Made by a program: the position numbers and the translations under genes
Shown: piece by piece, positions 35,345-43,945 of the stretch
Layout of the letters: each line of letters starts with the position of its first letter
Position numbering within the stretch: the stretch's first letter is position 1
The notes under the pieces: model-generated
What the model was told of the DNA's origin: nothing
Databases searched by the model: none
Seen by the model: only the letters and a program-made list of their open reading frames with translations
Assembly: GCA_934203205.1 (NCBI GenBank)
Contig: CAKPYV010000011.1
Location: forward strand, 1-61,365
From: an uncultured Anaerovibrio sp.
Lineage (GTDB): Bacteria; Bacillota; Negativicutes; Selenomonadales; Selenomonadaceae
DNA length: 61,365 bases
Direction: 5' to 3'

Positions 35345-36517
35345 TTGTTATCTAAGAAAGGAAAACTGATAGTAGGGGCAGTTATTGCCATAGCTGTCAT
35401 TGCTGCAGTTGTAATGTTTAGTGGCATGGGAGGCCAGCAGGCTAAGAAAATGGCTGGTGGTGCTCAGGTAAAGGCCATGAACGTGCTGGTGCAGGATACC
35501 CCATTGGAACTGGCATATGCTGGCTCTGTTAAGGGTAAGAATGAGGTTAAGGTACAGGCCAGAGTATCTGGTACAGTTACTGCCAAGTATGTTAAGGGCG
35601 GTCAGTATGTTAGTGCTGGACAGCCTCTGTACAAGATTGATGATCGCACCTATAGAGCCGCTCTCTTGCAGGCTCAGGCCAATCTGGCTCAGGCTCAGGC
35701 CACCTATAACAACAGCCTGATTGATTTGCAGCGCAATGAGCAGCTTTTGGCATCTGCAGCTGTTTCTGAGCAGACTGTTACCACTATGCGGGCCCAGGCA
35801 GAAGCCCAGCAGGCCAATGTTAATGCTATGGCTGCCCTGGTAGAGCAGGCTCAGAAGAATGTGGATGATACTGTAGTTTATGCCCCTATGAGCGGCAAGC
35901 TGGCTGTTGACGATGTAGCTGAGGGCACCTATGCTGCAGCAGGTAATACTGTGCTGGTAACCATTGGCTCCAGCAATCCTGTATTTGTTCAGTTCAGTAT
36001 CAGTGAAAGCGAATATTTGAAGTATGTAGGGGCTAATGTTACCCCAGGTAATGCTTTGCCAAGCAAGTCTGTACGTATTGAGCTCAGTGATGGCTCTGAA
36101 TATCCTGTAGATGGTCACATTGTAGAGGTGGACCGTGCTATGCAGGATAATTCCGGTTCCCTGATTGTCAAGGCCCAGTTCGATAATCCAAATGGTATTC
36201 TGGTACCAGGTATGTTTGCTAGAGCTAAGCTGGTAGGTGATACTCTGCACAATGCCAAGCTGGTGCCTGAGAGAGCTGTTCAGCAGCTGCTGGGCAAGTC
36301 CTTTGTTATGATTGTAGGAGAGGATGGCAAGTCCAAGGCTGTTACTGTAGAGCTAGGGACCAAGGTAGGCAGCTATTATGTTGTGGATAGTGGTCTTACT
36401 GGCAATGAGCAGGTTGTGGTAGAAGGTCTTACCTCCTTAACTGAGGGTATGGACATGAGTGTTACCACTGTAACGCCTGAGGATATGGGCTTCTCTCTGA
36501 CTGAAAGCAATTTGTAA
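35345..36517 (+). CDS. RND efflux periplasmic adaptor (AcrA/MexA type)
   Basis: The 390-residue membrane-fusion protein links an inner-membrane RND pump to an outer-membrane channel. Seen: an N-terminal uncleaved membrane anchor (residues ~5-27; no lipobox Cys), the barrel-sandwich/lipoyl halves around ARVSGTVTAKYVKGGQYVSAGQPL and GKLAVDDVAEGTYAAAGN (quoted partly), a coiled-coil hairpin of about 60 residues between them (LLQAQANLAQAQATYNN), and a C-terminal beta-barrel. TTG start after AGGAGG. It lies 12 bp before the pump gene. This implies a periplasm and outer membrane. Confidence 0.9.
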   Translation: MLSKKGKLIVGAVIAIAVIAAVVMFSGMGGQQAKKMAGGAQVKAMNVLVQDTPLELAYAGSVKGKNEVKVQARVSGTVTAKYVKGGQYVSAGQPLYKIDDRTYRAALLQAQANLAQAQATYNNSLIDLQRNEQLLASAAVSEQTVTTMRAQAEAQQANVNAMAALVEQAQKNVDDTVVYAPMSGKLAVDDVAEGTYAAAGNTVLVTIGSSNPVFVQFSISESEYLKYVGANVTPGNALPSKSVRIELSDGSEYPVDGHIVEVDRAMQDNSGSLIVKAQFDNPNGILVPGMFARAKLVGDTLHNAKLVPERAVQQLLGKSFVMIVGEDGKSKAVTVELGTKVGSYYVVDSGLTGNEQVVVEGLTSLTEGMDMSVTTVTPEDMGFSLTESNL

Positions 36518-36529
36518 GGAGGCGTCCAC

Positions 36530-39500
36530 TTGTCTAAGTTTTTTATACATAGACCGATATTTGCAATCGTTATCTCTTTGCTGATTGTTATTATCGGTGT
36601 ATTGGCGGCAGTTCAGCTGCCAATCGCACAGTACCCTCAGATTTCACCACCGACAATTTCTGTAAGCACTACCTATGTAGGTGCTAATGCCAAAACTGTA
36701 AACGAGACAGTAGCTCAGGTTATTGAGCAGCAGGTAAATGGTACTCAGGGCATGGACTATATGTCCTCTACATCAGCAGATTCCGGTCGTTATAGTCTGA
36801 GTGTTGTCTTTGATTTGGCCACCGATGGCGATATGGACTCTGTAAAGGTGCAGAACAATGTTGCCATTGCCAATGCCAGTCTGCCAGATTCTGTTAAAAA
36901 TAATGGTGTTGTTACCAGCAAGTCCTCCAGCGATATGGCCTTGATGATTGCTATGTACTCACCAAATAAGACCTATGACAGAGTATGGATGAAAACCTAT
37001 GCAGATATTTATCTGCTGGACAAAATTAAGCGTGTTAGCGGTGTAGGTTCTGTACAGGTATTTGGTGCGGATCATTCCATGCGTATCTGGGTAAATCCTG
37101 CTAAGATGGCAGAGTTGAATATTACTTCCTCTGACATTGTAGCTGCTATTAATGAGCAGAATGTACAGGCTCCTGCTGGTACCGTAGGTGCTCCGCCTTT
37201 GGCAGACAGCCAGGAGAAGCAGGCGACTGGTAAAATTGATGGTCGTTTGACCACCCCAGAGGAATTTGGCAATATTATTATCAGGGCTTCCAATGATGGA
37301 CAGTATGTCCGCATTAAGGATATTGCTAGAGTAGAAACTGGTGCCAAGGATTATAACTTTGGTACTACCTACAATAATATGGAAGCTGTAGGCTTTGGTA
37401 TTCAGCTGACCAGTGATGCCAATGCTATGACCACTGTAGCTGAAGTTAAGAAGATTATCGAGGAGGGCCAGAAGGACTTCCCACCAGATTTACGGGCTAC
37501 AGAAATCGTAGATAGCACAAAATTTATTCGTGCTTCTATTACCGAGGTTGTGGAAACCTTTGTTGAGGCTCTGCTGCTGGTTGTGCTGGTAGTATTTGTC
37601 TTCCTGCAGAATTGGCGGGCAACCTTGATTCCTTTGTTGGCAGTACCAGTATCTCTGATTGGTACCTTTATTGCGTTTACTTTCCTAGGCTTCTCCATCA
37701 ACACTTTGACTCTGTTTGCCATGGTATTGGCTATCGGTCTGGTAGTTGACGATGCTATTGTAGTTATTGAGAATGTAGAAGCTCATATGGAAAAAGGCTT
37801 GAATCCTGTAGATGCTACTGAGCGTGCTATGGACGAGGTACAGGGCCCTGTAGTAGCTATTGCCTTTGTACTAGCTGCAGTATTTATACCAGTAGCTTTC
37901 CTAGGTGGTATGATGGGTGTGCTGTATCGTCAGTTTGCCTTGACTATTGCTATTTCCATGGCTTTGTCCGCTTTTGTTGCTTTGACATTGACTCCTGCTT
38001 TGTGTGCCACTATTCTGAAGCCTCATACCAAAGAGGATGATGAAGGCCTGTTGGGCAGATTCTTCTACAAATTCAATGAAGCATTCAACGTAGCTCGCCT
38101 GAAATATCAGGGTGTGGTTGGCTGGTTTATTGGCCATATTAAGGTTGCCGTAGTGTTCATTGTTATTGTCTGTGGTTTGACAGGACTTTTGTACAAAATT
38201 GTTCCTTCTACCTTTGTACCTAATGAGGATCAGGGTTACTATGCTGTAGCTGTTAATTTGCCAGAGGGTGCTTCTCTGAACCAGACTGAAAAGGTTATTG
38301 AGAAGCTGTCTGGTGCTGTGCAGCAGGTGGATGGCGTTGAGAGTGTTATGGGTATTCCTGGCTTTGATATTATGGCCTTCAGTGGTAAGTCCAGTGCAGG
38401 TGCTATGTTTGTAGGCTTGAAAAACTGGGATGACAGAACCACTGCCGAAACTCAGATTAATGCTATTATTAACAAGACCTTTGGCATTGGTGCTAAGGTA
38501 ACACCAGAGGCTAGAGTAATTGCCTTTAATATGCCTGCCTTGCCTGGTTTGGGTACCGTAGGCGGCTGGCAGATGGAGTTGCAGGATTTGTCCGGCCATA
38601 CAGATGAAGAGCTGGATCAGCTTACCAAAAAGATTTTGGCAGCGGCCAATCAGCGACCTGAGCTGCAGGGTGTGCGTTCCACCTTCTCCATTAATTCTCC
38701 TGTTTATCAGTATGATATTGATAGAGAAAAGGTTAAGGCTATGGGCGTCAGCATGTCTGATGTATTTACAGCCATGCAGATTTTCTATGGTGGCAGTCAG
38801 GTAAATGACTATAATGAATTTGGCCGTACCTTCAAGGTAATGGTGCAGGCAGACGAAAGCTTCCGCAGCAGTGTGGATGGTATGCGCTTCATGTATGTTC
38901 GCAGCAAAACTGGTCAGAATGTACCTCTTGATTCCCTGTTGAAGCCAAGAGAGACAACTGGTGCCAGCACCATCAGCCGCTTTAACGGCTCCCGTTCCAT
39001 CAGCATTCAGGGTAATGCTGGTAACGGTTATTCCTCTGGTCAGGCTATGACTGCTATTGAGGAAGTAGTTAGAGAGATAGCAACTGATGGCTATGGTATT
39101 GAATGGTCTGGTCAGGCTCGTGAGGAGAAAAAGAGCAGCAGCTCCACAACTCAGGTATTGGCCTTGGCACTGGTTTTTGTATTCCTGTGCTTGGCAGCTC
39201 TCTACGAAAGCTGGAGTGTACCATTTGCAGTATTGCTTTCCGTACCTGTAGGTGTATTTGGTGCCTTGTTCTCAGAGTATTTCATGTCCATTGTGGAGGC
39301 TTTGGATGGTGTGCCAAATGCTGGTCTGCAGAACAGTGTATACATGCAGATTGGTGTTATTATGATTATCGGCTTGGCGGCTAAAAATGCAATTCTGATT
39401 GTAGAGTTTGCCAAGATTCGAGTAGATGTAGGCATGAATCCATTGAAGGCGGCTATTGAGGCGGCAGGCTTGCGTCTGCGTCCAATCCTTATGACCTCCT

Positions 39501-39718
39501 TTGCCTTTATTATCGGCTGTCTGCCATTGGCTACAGCCACTGGCGCTGGTGCCGCCTCCCGTAATGGTATGGGCGTGGCAGTAGTAGGCGGTATGCTCTT
39601 TGCTACAGGCTTGGCTATATTCATAATTCCGGCCTTCTATGTAATGACGGAATATATTGCCAAATCCTTGGGTATCCGAAAAACGGAAAAGAAAAAGACC
39701 TCCAAGGATTATATGTAA
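36530..39718 (+). CDS. RND efflux pump, HAE1 family (AcrB type)
   Basis: This 1062-residue inner-membrane proton antiporter has the AcrB layout: N-terminal FFIHRPIFAIVISLLIVIIG, two large periplasmic loops after TM1 and TM7, and twelve membrane segments. The proton-relay Asp pair is seen in IGLVVDDAIVVIENVE in TM4. The AcrB-type NEDQGYYAV and FAKIRVDVGMNPLKAAIEAA motifs are present. TTG start after AAGGAGGCG. No outer-membrane channel gene follows, so the pump must borrow a TolC-like protein from elsewhere. Substrates are unknown. Confidence 0.94.
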   Translation: MSKFFIHRPIFAIVISLLIVIIGVLAAVQLPIAQYPQISPPTISVSTTYVGANAKTVNETVAQVIEQQVNGTQGMDYMSSTSADSGRYSLSVVFDLATDGDMDSVKVQNNVAIANASLPDSVKNNGVVTSKSSSDMALMIAMYSPNKTYDRVWMKTYADIYLLDKIKRVSGVGSVQVFGADHSMRIWVNPAKMAELNITSSDIVAAINEQNVQAPAGTVGAPPLADSQEKQATGKIDGRLTTPEEFGNIIIRASNDGQYVRIKDIARVETGAKDYNFGTTYNNMEAVGFGIQLTSDANAMTTVAEVKKIIEEGQKDFPPDLRATEIVDSTKFIRASITEVVETFVEALLLVVLVVFVFLQNWRATLIPLLAVPVSLIGTFIAFTFLGFSINTLTLFAMVLAIGLVVDDAIVVIENVEAHMEKGLNPVDATERAMDEVQGPVVAIAFVLAAVFIPVAFLGGMMGVLYRQFALTIAISMALSAFVALTLTPALCATILKPHTKEDDEGLLGRFFYKFNEAFNVARLKYQGVVGWFIGHIKVAVVFIVIVCGLTGLLYKIVPSTFVPNEDQGYYAVAVNLPEGASLNQTEKVIEKLSGAVQQVDGVESVMGIPGFDIMAFSGKSSAGAMFVGLKNWDDRTTAETQINAIINKTFGIGAKVTPEARVIAFNMPALPGLGTVGGWQMELQDLSGHTDEELDQLTKKILAAANQRPELQGVRSTFSINSPVYQYDIDREKVKAMGVSMSDVFTAMQIFYGGSQVNDYNEFGRTFKVMVQADESFRSSVDGMRFMYVRSKTGQNVPLDSLLKPRETTGASTISRFNGSRSISIQGNAGNGYSSGQAMTAIEEVVREIATDGYGIEWSGQAREEKKSSSSTTQVLALALVFVFLCLAALYESWSVPFAVLLSVPVGVFGALFSEYFMSIVEALDGVPNAGLQNSVYMQIGVIMIIGLAAKNAILIVEFAKIRVDVGMNPLKAAIEAAGLRLRPILMTSFAFIIGCLPLATATGAGAASRNGMGVAVVGGMLFATGLAIFIIPAFYVMTEYIAKSLGIRKTEKKKTSKDYM

Positions 39719-39733
39719 ATTTAATATGATTGT

Positions 39734-39763
39734 CTTATGACAGCTTGCTAGAGAAGTCATAAG
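39734..39763 (+). other. Small hairpin after acrB
   Basis: A perfect 8-bp repeat, CTTATGAC with GTCATAAG, sits 16 bp after the pump gene and just before the terminator. It has no T tract. Confidence 0.35.
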
Positions 39764-39773
39764 CATGTAAGGT

Positions 39774-39820
39774 ACAGTACCTCTGATTTTTCTAGAAAAG
39801 TTTGAGGTACTGTTCTTTTA
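39774..39820 (+). terminator. Terminator after acrB
   Basis: ACAGTACCTC pairs perfectly with GAGGTACTGT across a 20-nt loop and is followed by TCTTTTAT. Confidence 0.65.
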
Positions 39821-39868
39821 TATATATATTTATATAGAACAAAAAGCGAAAAATAATGGAAATTATTC

Positions 39869-39897
39869 TTGCCTAAAAAACTTTTGTTTGTTATAAT
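39869..39897 (+). promoter_or_regulatory. Promoter of recA with a candidate LexA box in the spacer
   Basis: TTGCCT (39869-39874), a 17-bp spacer and TATAAT (39892-39897). The spacer contains AAACTTTTGTTT (39878-39889), an inverted repeat of the AAAC-N4-GTTT form. A near-identical word lies upstream of lexA, so LexA binding here would block RNA polymerase. Confidence 0.6.
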
Positions 39898-39936
39898 ATT
39901 AGTAAAATATGTTTGACAGTAAGGAGATTTAAGTAT

Positions 39937-40983
39937 ATGGAGAAAGAAAGAGAAGAATCCCTGAAAAATGCCATGAAGCAGATAGAAAAGGACTACGGCA
40001 AGGGGGCGATTATGCGCCTGGGAGATGCCGCAGCCAATATGAATGTGGAGGTTATCTCTACCGGTATTCTGCCTTTGGACATTGCTCTTGGGGTGGGCGG
40101 TATTCCTAGAGGCCGTATTATTGAGATTTATGGCCCTGAGTCCTCTGGTAAAACCACAGTAACCTTGCATATGATAGCAGAGGCCCAGCGTCAGGGCGGT
40201 GTGGCAGCTTTTATCGATGCAGAGCACGCTCTGGATCCTATTTATGCTAGAAATCTAGGCGTAGATATAGATAATTTATTGGTTTCCCAGCCTGATACTG
40301 GTGAGCAGGCCTTGGAAATCGTAGAGGCTCTGGTGCGCAGTGGTGCAATTGATATTATTGTAGTGGACTCTGTGGCTGCTTTGGTACCAAAGGCTGAAAT
40401 CGAGGGAGATATGGGTGATGCCCATGTAGGTTTGCTGGCTCGGCTTATGAGTCAGGCCATGCGTAAGCTTACAGGTATTATCAGCAAGTCAAGAACTACG
40501 GCTATCTTCATCAATCAGATTCGTGAGAAGGTAGGCACCATGTATGGTAATCCAGAAACCACCACTGGCGGTCGTGCTTTGAAGTTCTATTCCTCTGTCC
40601 GTCTGGATGTGCGCAAATTCGATACAGTTAAGCAGGGGACTAATATTTTGGGTAATAGAACCAGAGTTAAGGTAGTGAAGAATAAGATTGCCCCTCCTTT
40701 CAAGGTAGCAGAATTTGATATTATGTATGGTGAAGGTGTTTCCAAGGAAAGCAGTCTTATTGATATTGCTGCAGATTTGGATATTCTCAACAAGAGTGGT
40801 TCTTGGTATTCCTACAATGGCAATCGCTTAGGTCAGGGTAAGGATACTGTTAAGGATATTTTGCGGAATCAGCCTGAGCTTATGGCAGAAATTGAAGGTA
40901 AGCTCTATGAAATGTTGAAGAATGAGGCTGTGATGCAGAGATTAAATGCTCCAACCAAGAAGGCGAGAGGTGCTGAGGATTAA
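39937..40983 (+). CDS. recA: Recombinase RecA
   Basis: RecA (348 residues from the ATG at 39937 after AAGGAG) forms filaments on single-stranded DNA, drives strand exchange and triggers LexA self-cleavage. Seen: Walker A GPESSGKTTV, the DAEHALDP motif, Walker B IIVVDSVAALVP, loop 2 around INQIREKVGTMYGNPETTTGG and the conserved KNKIAPPFK. recX overlaps its stop codon (TAATG). Confidence 0.97.
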   Translation: MEKEREESLKNAMKQIEKDYGKGAIMRLGDAAANMNVEVISTGILPLDIALGVGGIPRGRIIEIYGPESSGKTTVTLHMIAEAQRQGGVAAFIDAEHALDPIYARNLGVDIDNLLVSQPDTGEQALEIVEALVRSGAIDIIVVDSVAALVPKAEIEGDMGDAHVGLLARLMSQAMRKLTGIISKSRTTAIFINQIREKVGTMYGNPETTTGGRALKFYSSVRLDVRKFDTVKQGTNILGNRTRVKVVKNKIAPPFKVAEFDIMYGEGVSKESSLIDIAADLDILNKSGSWYSYNGNRLGQGKDTVKDILRNQPELMAEIEGKLYEMLKNEAVMQRLNAPTKKARGAED

Positions 40984-41471
40984 TGGAAGCAGCAGAGCCT
41001 AAGCGCCAGCGTCTCCGTCCTTCCTGCAAGGCTAAGGCTGTGGATTTTTTGGCTCGAAGTGATCAGAGCATCAGACGCTTGACGGAAAAGCTGCAGCGTA
41101 AGGAATATGCAGATGAAGAAATTCAGGAAACTATTGACTGGCTGCAGGAAAAACATTTTTTGCGGGAAGAGGATGGTTGTCAGCGAAGGTTTGAGCATAT
41201 GTATCAGAATACTGTTTATAGCCTGCGACAGATTGTGGTGAAGCTGCGTCAGCAGGGTTATGATAAGGATTTGGTGCAAAGCTTTGTGCCTGATGATACT
41301 ACGGAACGGGAATATAAGGCTGCCTATAAGGTTATCAGCCGCAAATTCAAGCCGGGAGCGGATAAGCAGAAGATTTACCAGCATCTTTGCATGAAAGGCT
41401 TTGACTATGATGTGGCAAGAAATGCTGTGGAAGATTTGCTTTATACATGGGAAAAGGAAGCTGACGAATAA
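40983..41471 (+). CDS. recX: Regulatory protein RecX
   Basis: RecX (162 residues) binds RecA filaments and limits their activity. Seen: three helical repeats characteristic of the family, e.g. AVDFLARSDQSIRRLTEKL, the DWLQEKHFLRE element and RQIVVKLRQQGYDKDLV. It starts at the ATG overlapping the recA stop, so translation is coupled. Confidence 0.9.
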   Translation: MEAAEPKRQRLRPSCKAKAVDFLARSDQSIRRLTEKLQRKEYADEEIQETIDWLQEKHFLREEDGCQRRFEHMYQNTVYSLRQIVVKLRQQGYDKDLVQSFVPDDTTEREYKAAYKVISRKFKPGADKQKIYQHLCMKGFDYDVARNAVEDLLYTWEKEADE

Positions 41472-41472
41472 A

Positions 41473-41501
41473 TTGCTGACAGGTGGTTTTTCTGATATAA
41501 T
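41473..41501 (+). promoter_or_regulatory. Promoter of guaA
   Basis: TTGCTG (41473-41478), a 17-bp spacer and TATAAT (41496-41501). The roughly 70-nt leader that follows shows no purine-riboswitch core. Confidence 0.65.
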
Positions 41502-41582
41502 TATTGGGATAAAGGAAGCGTGAAAACTGTGTCTTTAGACATGGAATGGTTATTACAAAACGCATGAGGAGGAATATAGAGA

Positions 41583-43130
41583 GTGACTAATGAAATGATT
41601 ATCGTCCTGGATTTTGGTGGTCAGTACAATCAGTTGATTGCACGTCGTGTACGTGAGTGCAATGTATATTGCGAGGTACATCCTAACACCTTGAGTCTGG
41701 ACAAGATCAAGGCTATGAAGAATTTGAAGGGTATTATCTTTACTGGCGGCCCTAACAGCGTTTATACCCCTGAATCTGCTACTATTAGCACAGAAGTATT
41801 TAAATTAGGTGTGCCTGTATTGGGTATCTGCTATGGTTCTCAGCTGATGGCTCATCTTCTGGGAGGCAAGGTAGAAACTGCTCCTGTTAGTGAATACGGC
41901 AAGACTCAGGTAAAGATCGCTTCTACAGGCTCCAAGCTCTTTCAGGATGTTTCTGAGGAAACTATCTGCTGGATGAGTCATACTGATTATATTTCTCAGG
42001 CTCCTGAGGGCTTTAGCGTAACCGCCAGCACTCCTGTATGTCCTGTGGCAGCTATGGAAAACGAGGCAGAGGGACTTTATGCAGTACAGTTCCATCCAGA
42101 GGTATTGCATACTGTAGAGGGCTCCAAGATGCTGAGCAATTTTGTCTACAATGTATGTAAATGTGCTGGGGACTGGCGAATGGATTCCTTTGTGGAGTCT
42201 ACCATTCAGCAGCTAAAGGAAAAGATTGGCGACGGCAAGGCTCTGTGTGCTCTGTCCGGCGGTGTTGATTCCTCTGTAGCAGCAGTTCTTATGTCCAAGG
42301 CTATTGGCAAGCAGCTCACCTGTGTATTTGTAGATCATGGACTTCTCCGTAAGGATGAGGGGGATCAGGTTGAGGCCGTATTTGGCCCAGAAGGCCCTTA
42401 TGATCTGAATTTTATCCGGGTTAATGTACAGGATAGATTCTATGAAAAGCTGAAGGGTGTAACAGAGCCTGAGCAGAAGCGTAAGATTATCGGTGAGGAG
42501 TTTATTCGCGTATTTGAGGAAGAAGCCAAGAAGATTGGTGCAGTAGACTTCCTGGTACAGGGCACTATTTATCCAGATGTTATCGAAAGTGGTTTGGGTA
42601 AATCTGCTGTAATCAAGTCCCACCATAATGTAGGCGGTTTGCCTGATTTTGTAGATTTCAAGGAAATCGTAGAGCCTTTGCGTCTTTTGTTTAAGGATGA
42701 GGTAAGAAAGGCTGGCCGTGAGCTGGGTATTCCAGATTATTTGGTAAATCGTCAGCCATTCCCAGGTCCAGGCTTGGGTATCCGCATTATCGGTGAAGTA
42801 ACTGCAGAAAAGGTAAAGATTGTTCAGGAAGCAGATGCTATCTATCGCGAGGAGGTAGCCAAGGCTGGCGTGGATAAGGATCTGGGTCAGTATTTTGCAG
42901 CCCTGACCAATATGCGCTCTGTAGGCGTTATGGGTGATTTCCGTACCTATGACTATGCTATTGCCCTGCGAGCTGTAATGACCAGCGACTTTATGACAGC
43001 TGAAAGCGCTCAGCTGCCTTGGGAGGTACTCCACAAGGTAACTAACCGTATTGTCAACGAGGTAAAGGGCGTCAATCGCGTAATGTACGATTGCACCAGC
43101 AAACCACCAGCAACTATTGAGTTTGAGTAA
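41583..43130 (+). CDS. guaA: GMP synthase (glutamine-hydrolysing)
   Basis: GuaA (515 residues) makes GMP from XMP, glutamine and ATP. Seen: the class I amidotransferase domain with the catalytic Cys in GICYGSQLMAH and the His/Glu of QFHPEV, the ATP pyrophosphatase P-loop ALSGGVDSSVAA, and the dimerisation domain ending in TSKPPATIEFE. GTG start after GAGGAGG. Its last 12 bases and terminator form the first copy of a repeated sequence, so the gene is the integration site of an island and remains intact. Confidence 0.97.
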   Translation: MTNEMIIVLDFGGQYNQLIARRVRECNVYCEVHPNTLSLDKIKAMKNLKGIIFTGGPNSVYTPESATISTEVFKLGVPVLGICYGSQLMAHLLGGKVETAPVSEYGKTQVKIASTGSKLFQDVSEETICWMSHTDYISQAPEGFSVTASTPVCPVAAMENEAEGLYAVQFHPEVLHTVEGSKMLSNFVYNVCKCAGDWRMDSFVESTIQQLKEKIGDGKALCALSGGVDSSVAAVLMSKAIGKQLTCVFVDHGLLRKDEGDQVEAVFGPEGPYDLNFIRVNVQDRFYEKLKGVTEPEQKRKIIGEEFIRVFEEEAKKIGAVDFLVQGTIYPDVIESGLGKSAVIKSHHNVGGLPDFVDFKEIVEPLRLLFKDEVRKAGRELGIPDYLVNRQPFPGPGLGIRIIGEVTAEKVKIVQEADAIYREEVAKAGVDKDLGQYFAALTNMRSVGVMGDFRTYDYAIALRAVMTSDFMTAESAQLPWEVLHKVTNRIVNEVKGVNRVMYDCTSKPPATIEFE

Positions 43131-43198
43131 ATAGCACAAAATCCCTATAAAGTCTGTAATTATGGACTTTATAGGGATTTTTTAGAAAGTAAAGTAGC
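43119..43198 (+). repeat. guaA-tail repeat copy 1 (probable attL, with terminator)
   Basis: The 80-bp unit covers the last codons of guaA, its stop and the terminator hairpin (AATCCCTATAAAGTC with GACTTTATAGGGATT plus T run, 43139-43184). It recurs at 45955-46034 with 77 of 80 bases identical, and the first ~19 bases (from 43116: TATTGAGTTTGAGTAAATA) recur exactly at 49350. The duplication of a gene end in this way is what site-specific integration at the guaA 3' end produces. Confidence 0.8.
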
Positions 43199-43266
43199 AA
43201 TCCATATAGCATATACAAGGGGAATAAATACTTTGTAAATTCCAAGTGTAACTGGAATACTTTTTT

Positions 43267-43310
43267 GCTGTAAAAATTTACGTTGAATTTTACAGCTTTT
43301 TGTGTATACT
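43267..43310 (+). promoter_or_regulatory. Promoter and palindromic operator of the toxin-antitoxin pair
   Basis: TTGAAT (43283-43288), a 16-bp spacer and TATACT (43305-43310). A 9-bp inverted repeat, GCTGTAAAA (43267-43275) with TTTTACAGC (43288-43296), overlaps the -35 and spacer. It is a good candidate for autorepression by the antitoxin. Confidence 0.6.
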
Positions 43311-43357
43311 AGAGATAGTAGGAGCAATATGAAATCAAAGGAAGGAACTGAAAGAAT

Positions 43358-43606
43358 ATGGCTAATATTTTACCAGTATCTGATTTGAGAAATTATAACG
43401 ACGTCTTGAAAAACTGCCATAAAGGGGAGCCCGTATATTTAACAAAGAATGGCAGAGGTCGTTTTGTGGTTATGGATTTTGAAGATTATGAGTGTGAGCG
43501 TGCAGAGAGAAAGCTTTTGGTGAAGTTACAGGAAGCTGAAGAAGCAGTCAAAGACGGTGAAGGGTGGCTGAATCTGGAAGAATTGAAAGTGCTTGTGGGG
43601 GAATAA
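43358..43606 (+). CDS. Phd/YefM-family antitoxin
   Basis: This 82-residue protein has the Phd/YefM N-terminal DNA-binding fold: ILPVSDLRNYNDVLKNCHKG, then EPVYLTKNGRGRFVVMDFEDYE. The C-terminal acidic helix region (EEAVKDGEGWLNLEELKVLV) would bind the toxin. ATG start after GGAAGGAACTG. It lies 1 bp before the toxin gene and behind its own promoter with an operator-like palindrome. Its partner is damaged, see the next entry. Confidence 0.85.
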   Translation: MANILPVSDLRNYNDVLKNCHKGEPVYLTKNGRGRFVVMDFEDYECERAERKLLVKLQEAEEAVKDGEGWLNLEELKVLVGE

Positions 43607-43607
43607 G

Positions 43608-43841
43608 ATGCTAAAACTGCGGATTAATCCGATTGTTGCAAAGGATTTGAAGAATATCCGTGATTATATTGCTGAAGATAACGAAGAATATGCTGCAAAG
43701 ACCATAAAAGAAATTTATGGCAAATTTAAAAATCTTCAGATGTTTCCTGGCATGGGTTCAGATCTTGCAAAAAGAGTCAGCTTTCGGACAGATTATAAAT
43801 ATGCAATATGGGAAGATTATGTGATTATCTACAAAGTATGA
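43608..43841 (+). CDS. RelE/ParE-family toxin, truncated by an in-frame TGA
   Basis: The reading frame from the ATG at 43608 gives 77 residues: LRINPIVAKDLKNIRDYIAED, FPGMGSDLAKRV, YAIWEDYVIIYKV, typical of ParE/RelE ribonuclease or gyrase toxins. It stops at TGA 43839-43841, but the same frame continues for 21 more codons to a second TGA at 43905-43907. The skipped part (KEYVEIYRVINWYQDITRIFG) is exactly the conserved C-terminal strand and tail of the family. So the toxin has probably been inactivated by one nonsense change, leaving the antitoxin intact. The ribosome site is GGGG just before the start. Confidence 0.8.
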   Translation: MLKLRINPIVAKDLKNIRDYIAEDNEEYAAKTIKEIYGKFKNLQMFPGMGSDLAKRVSFRTDYKYAIWEDYVIIYKV

Positions 43842-43907
43842 AAAGAGTATGTAGAAATTTATCGTGTGATTAATTGGTATCAGGATATTACGAGAATATT
43901 TGGTTGA
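43842..43907 (+). pseudogene. Severed C-terminal part of the ParE/RelE toxin
   Basis: Twenty-one in-frame codons after the premature TGA encode the conserved toxin tail with YVEIYRV and QDITRIFG. There is no start codon or ribosome site of its own, so it is translated only by stop-codon read-through. Confidence 0.7.
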
Positions 43908-43945
43908 TAATGATAAAAGCGTGTTTGAAGTACGAGGGAAAAGAA

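Noticed and set aside
41502..41582. Purine riboswitch before guaA
   Set aside because: The leader is short and lacks the conserved purine aptamer core.
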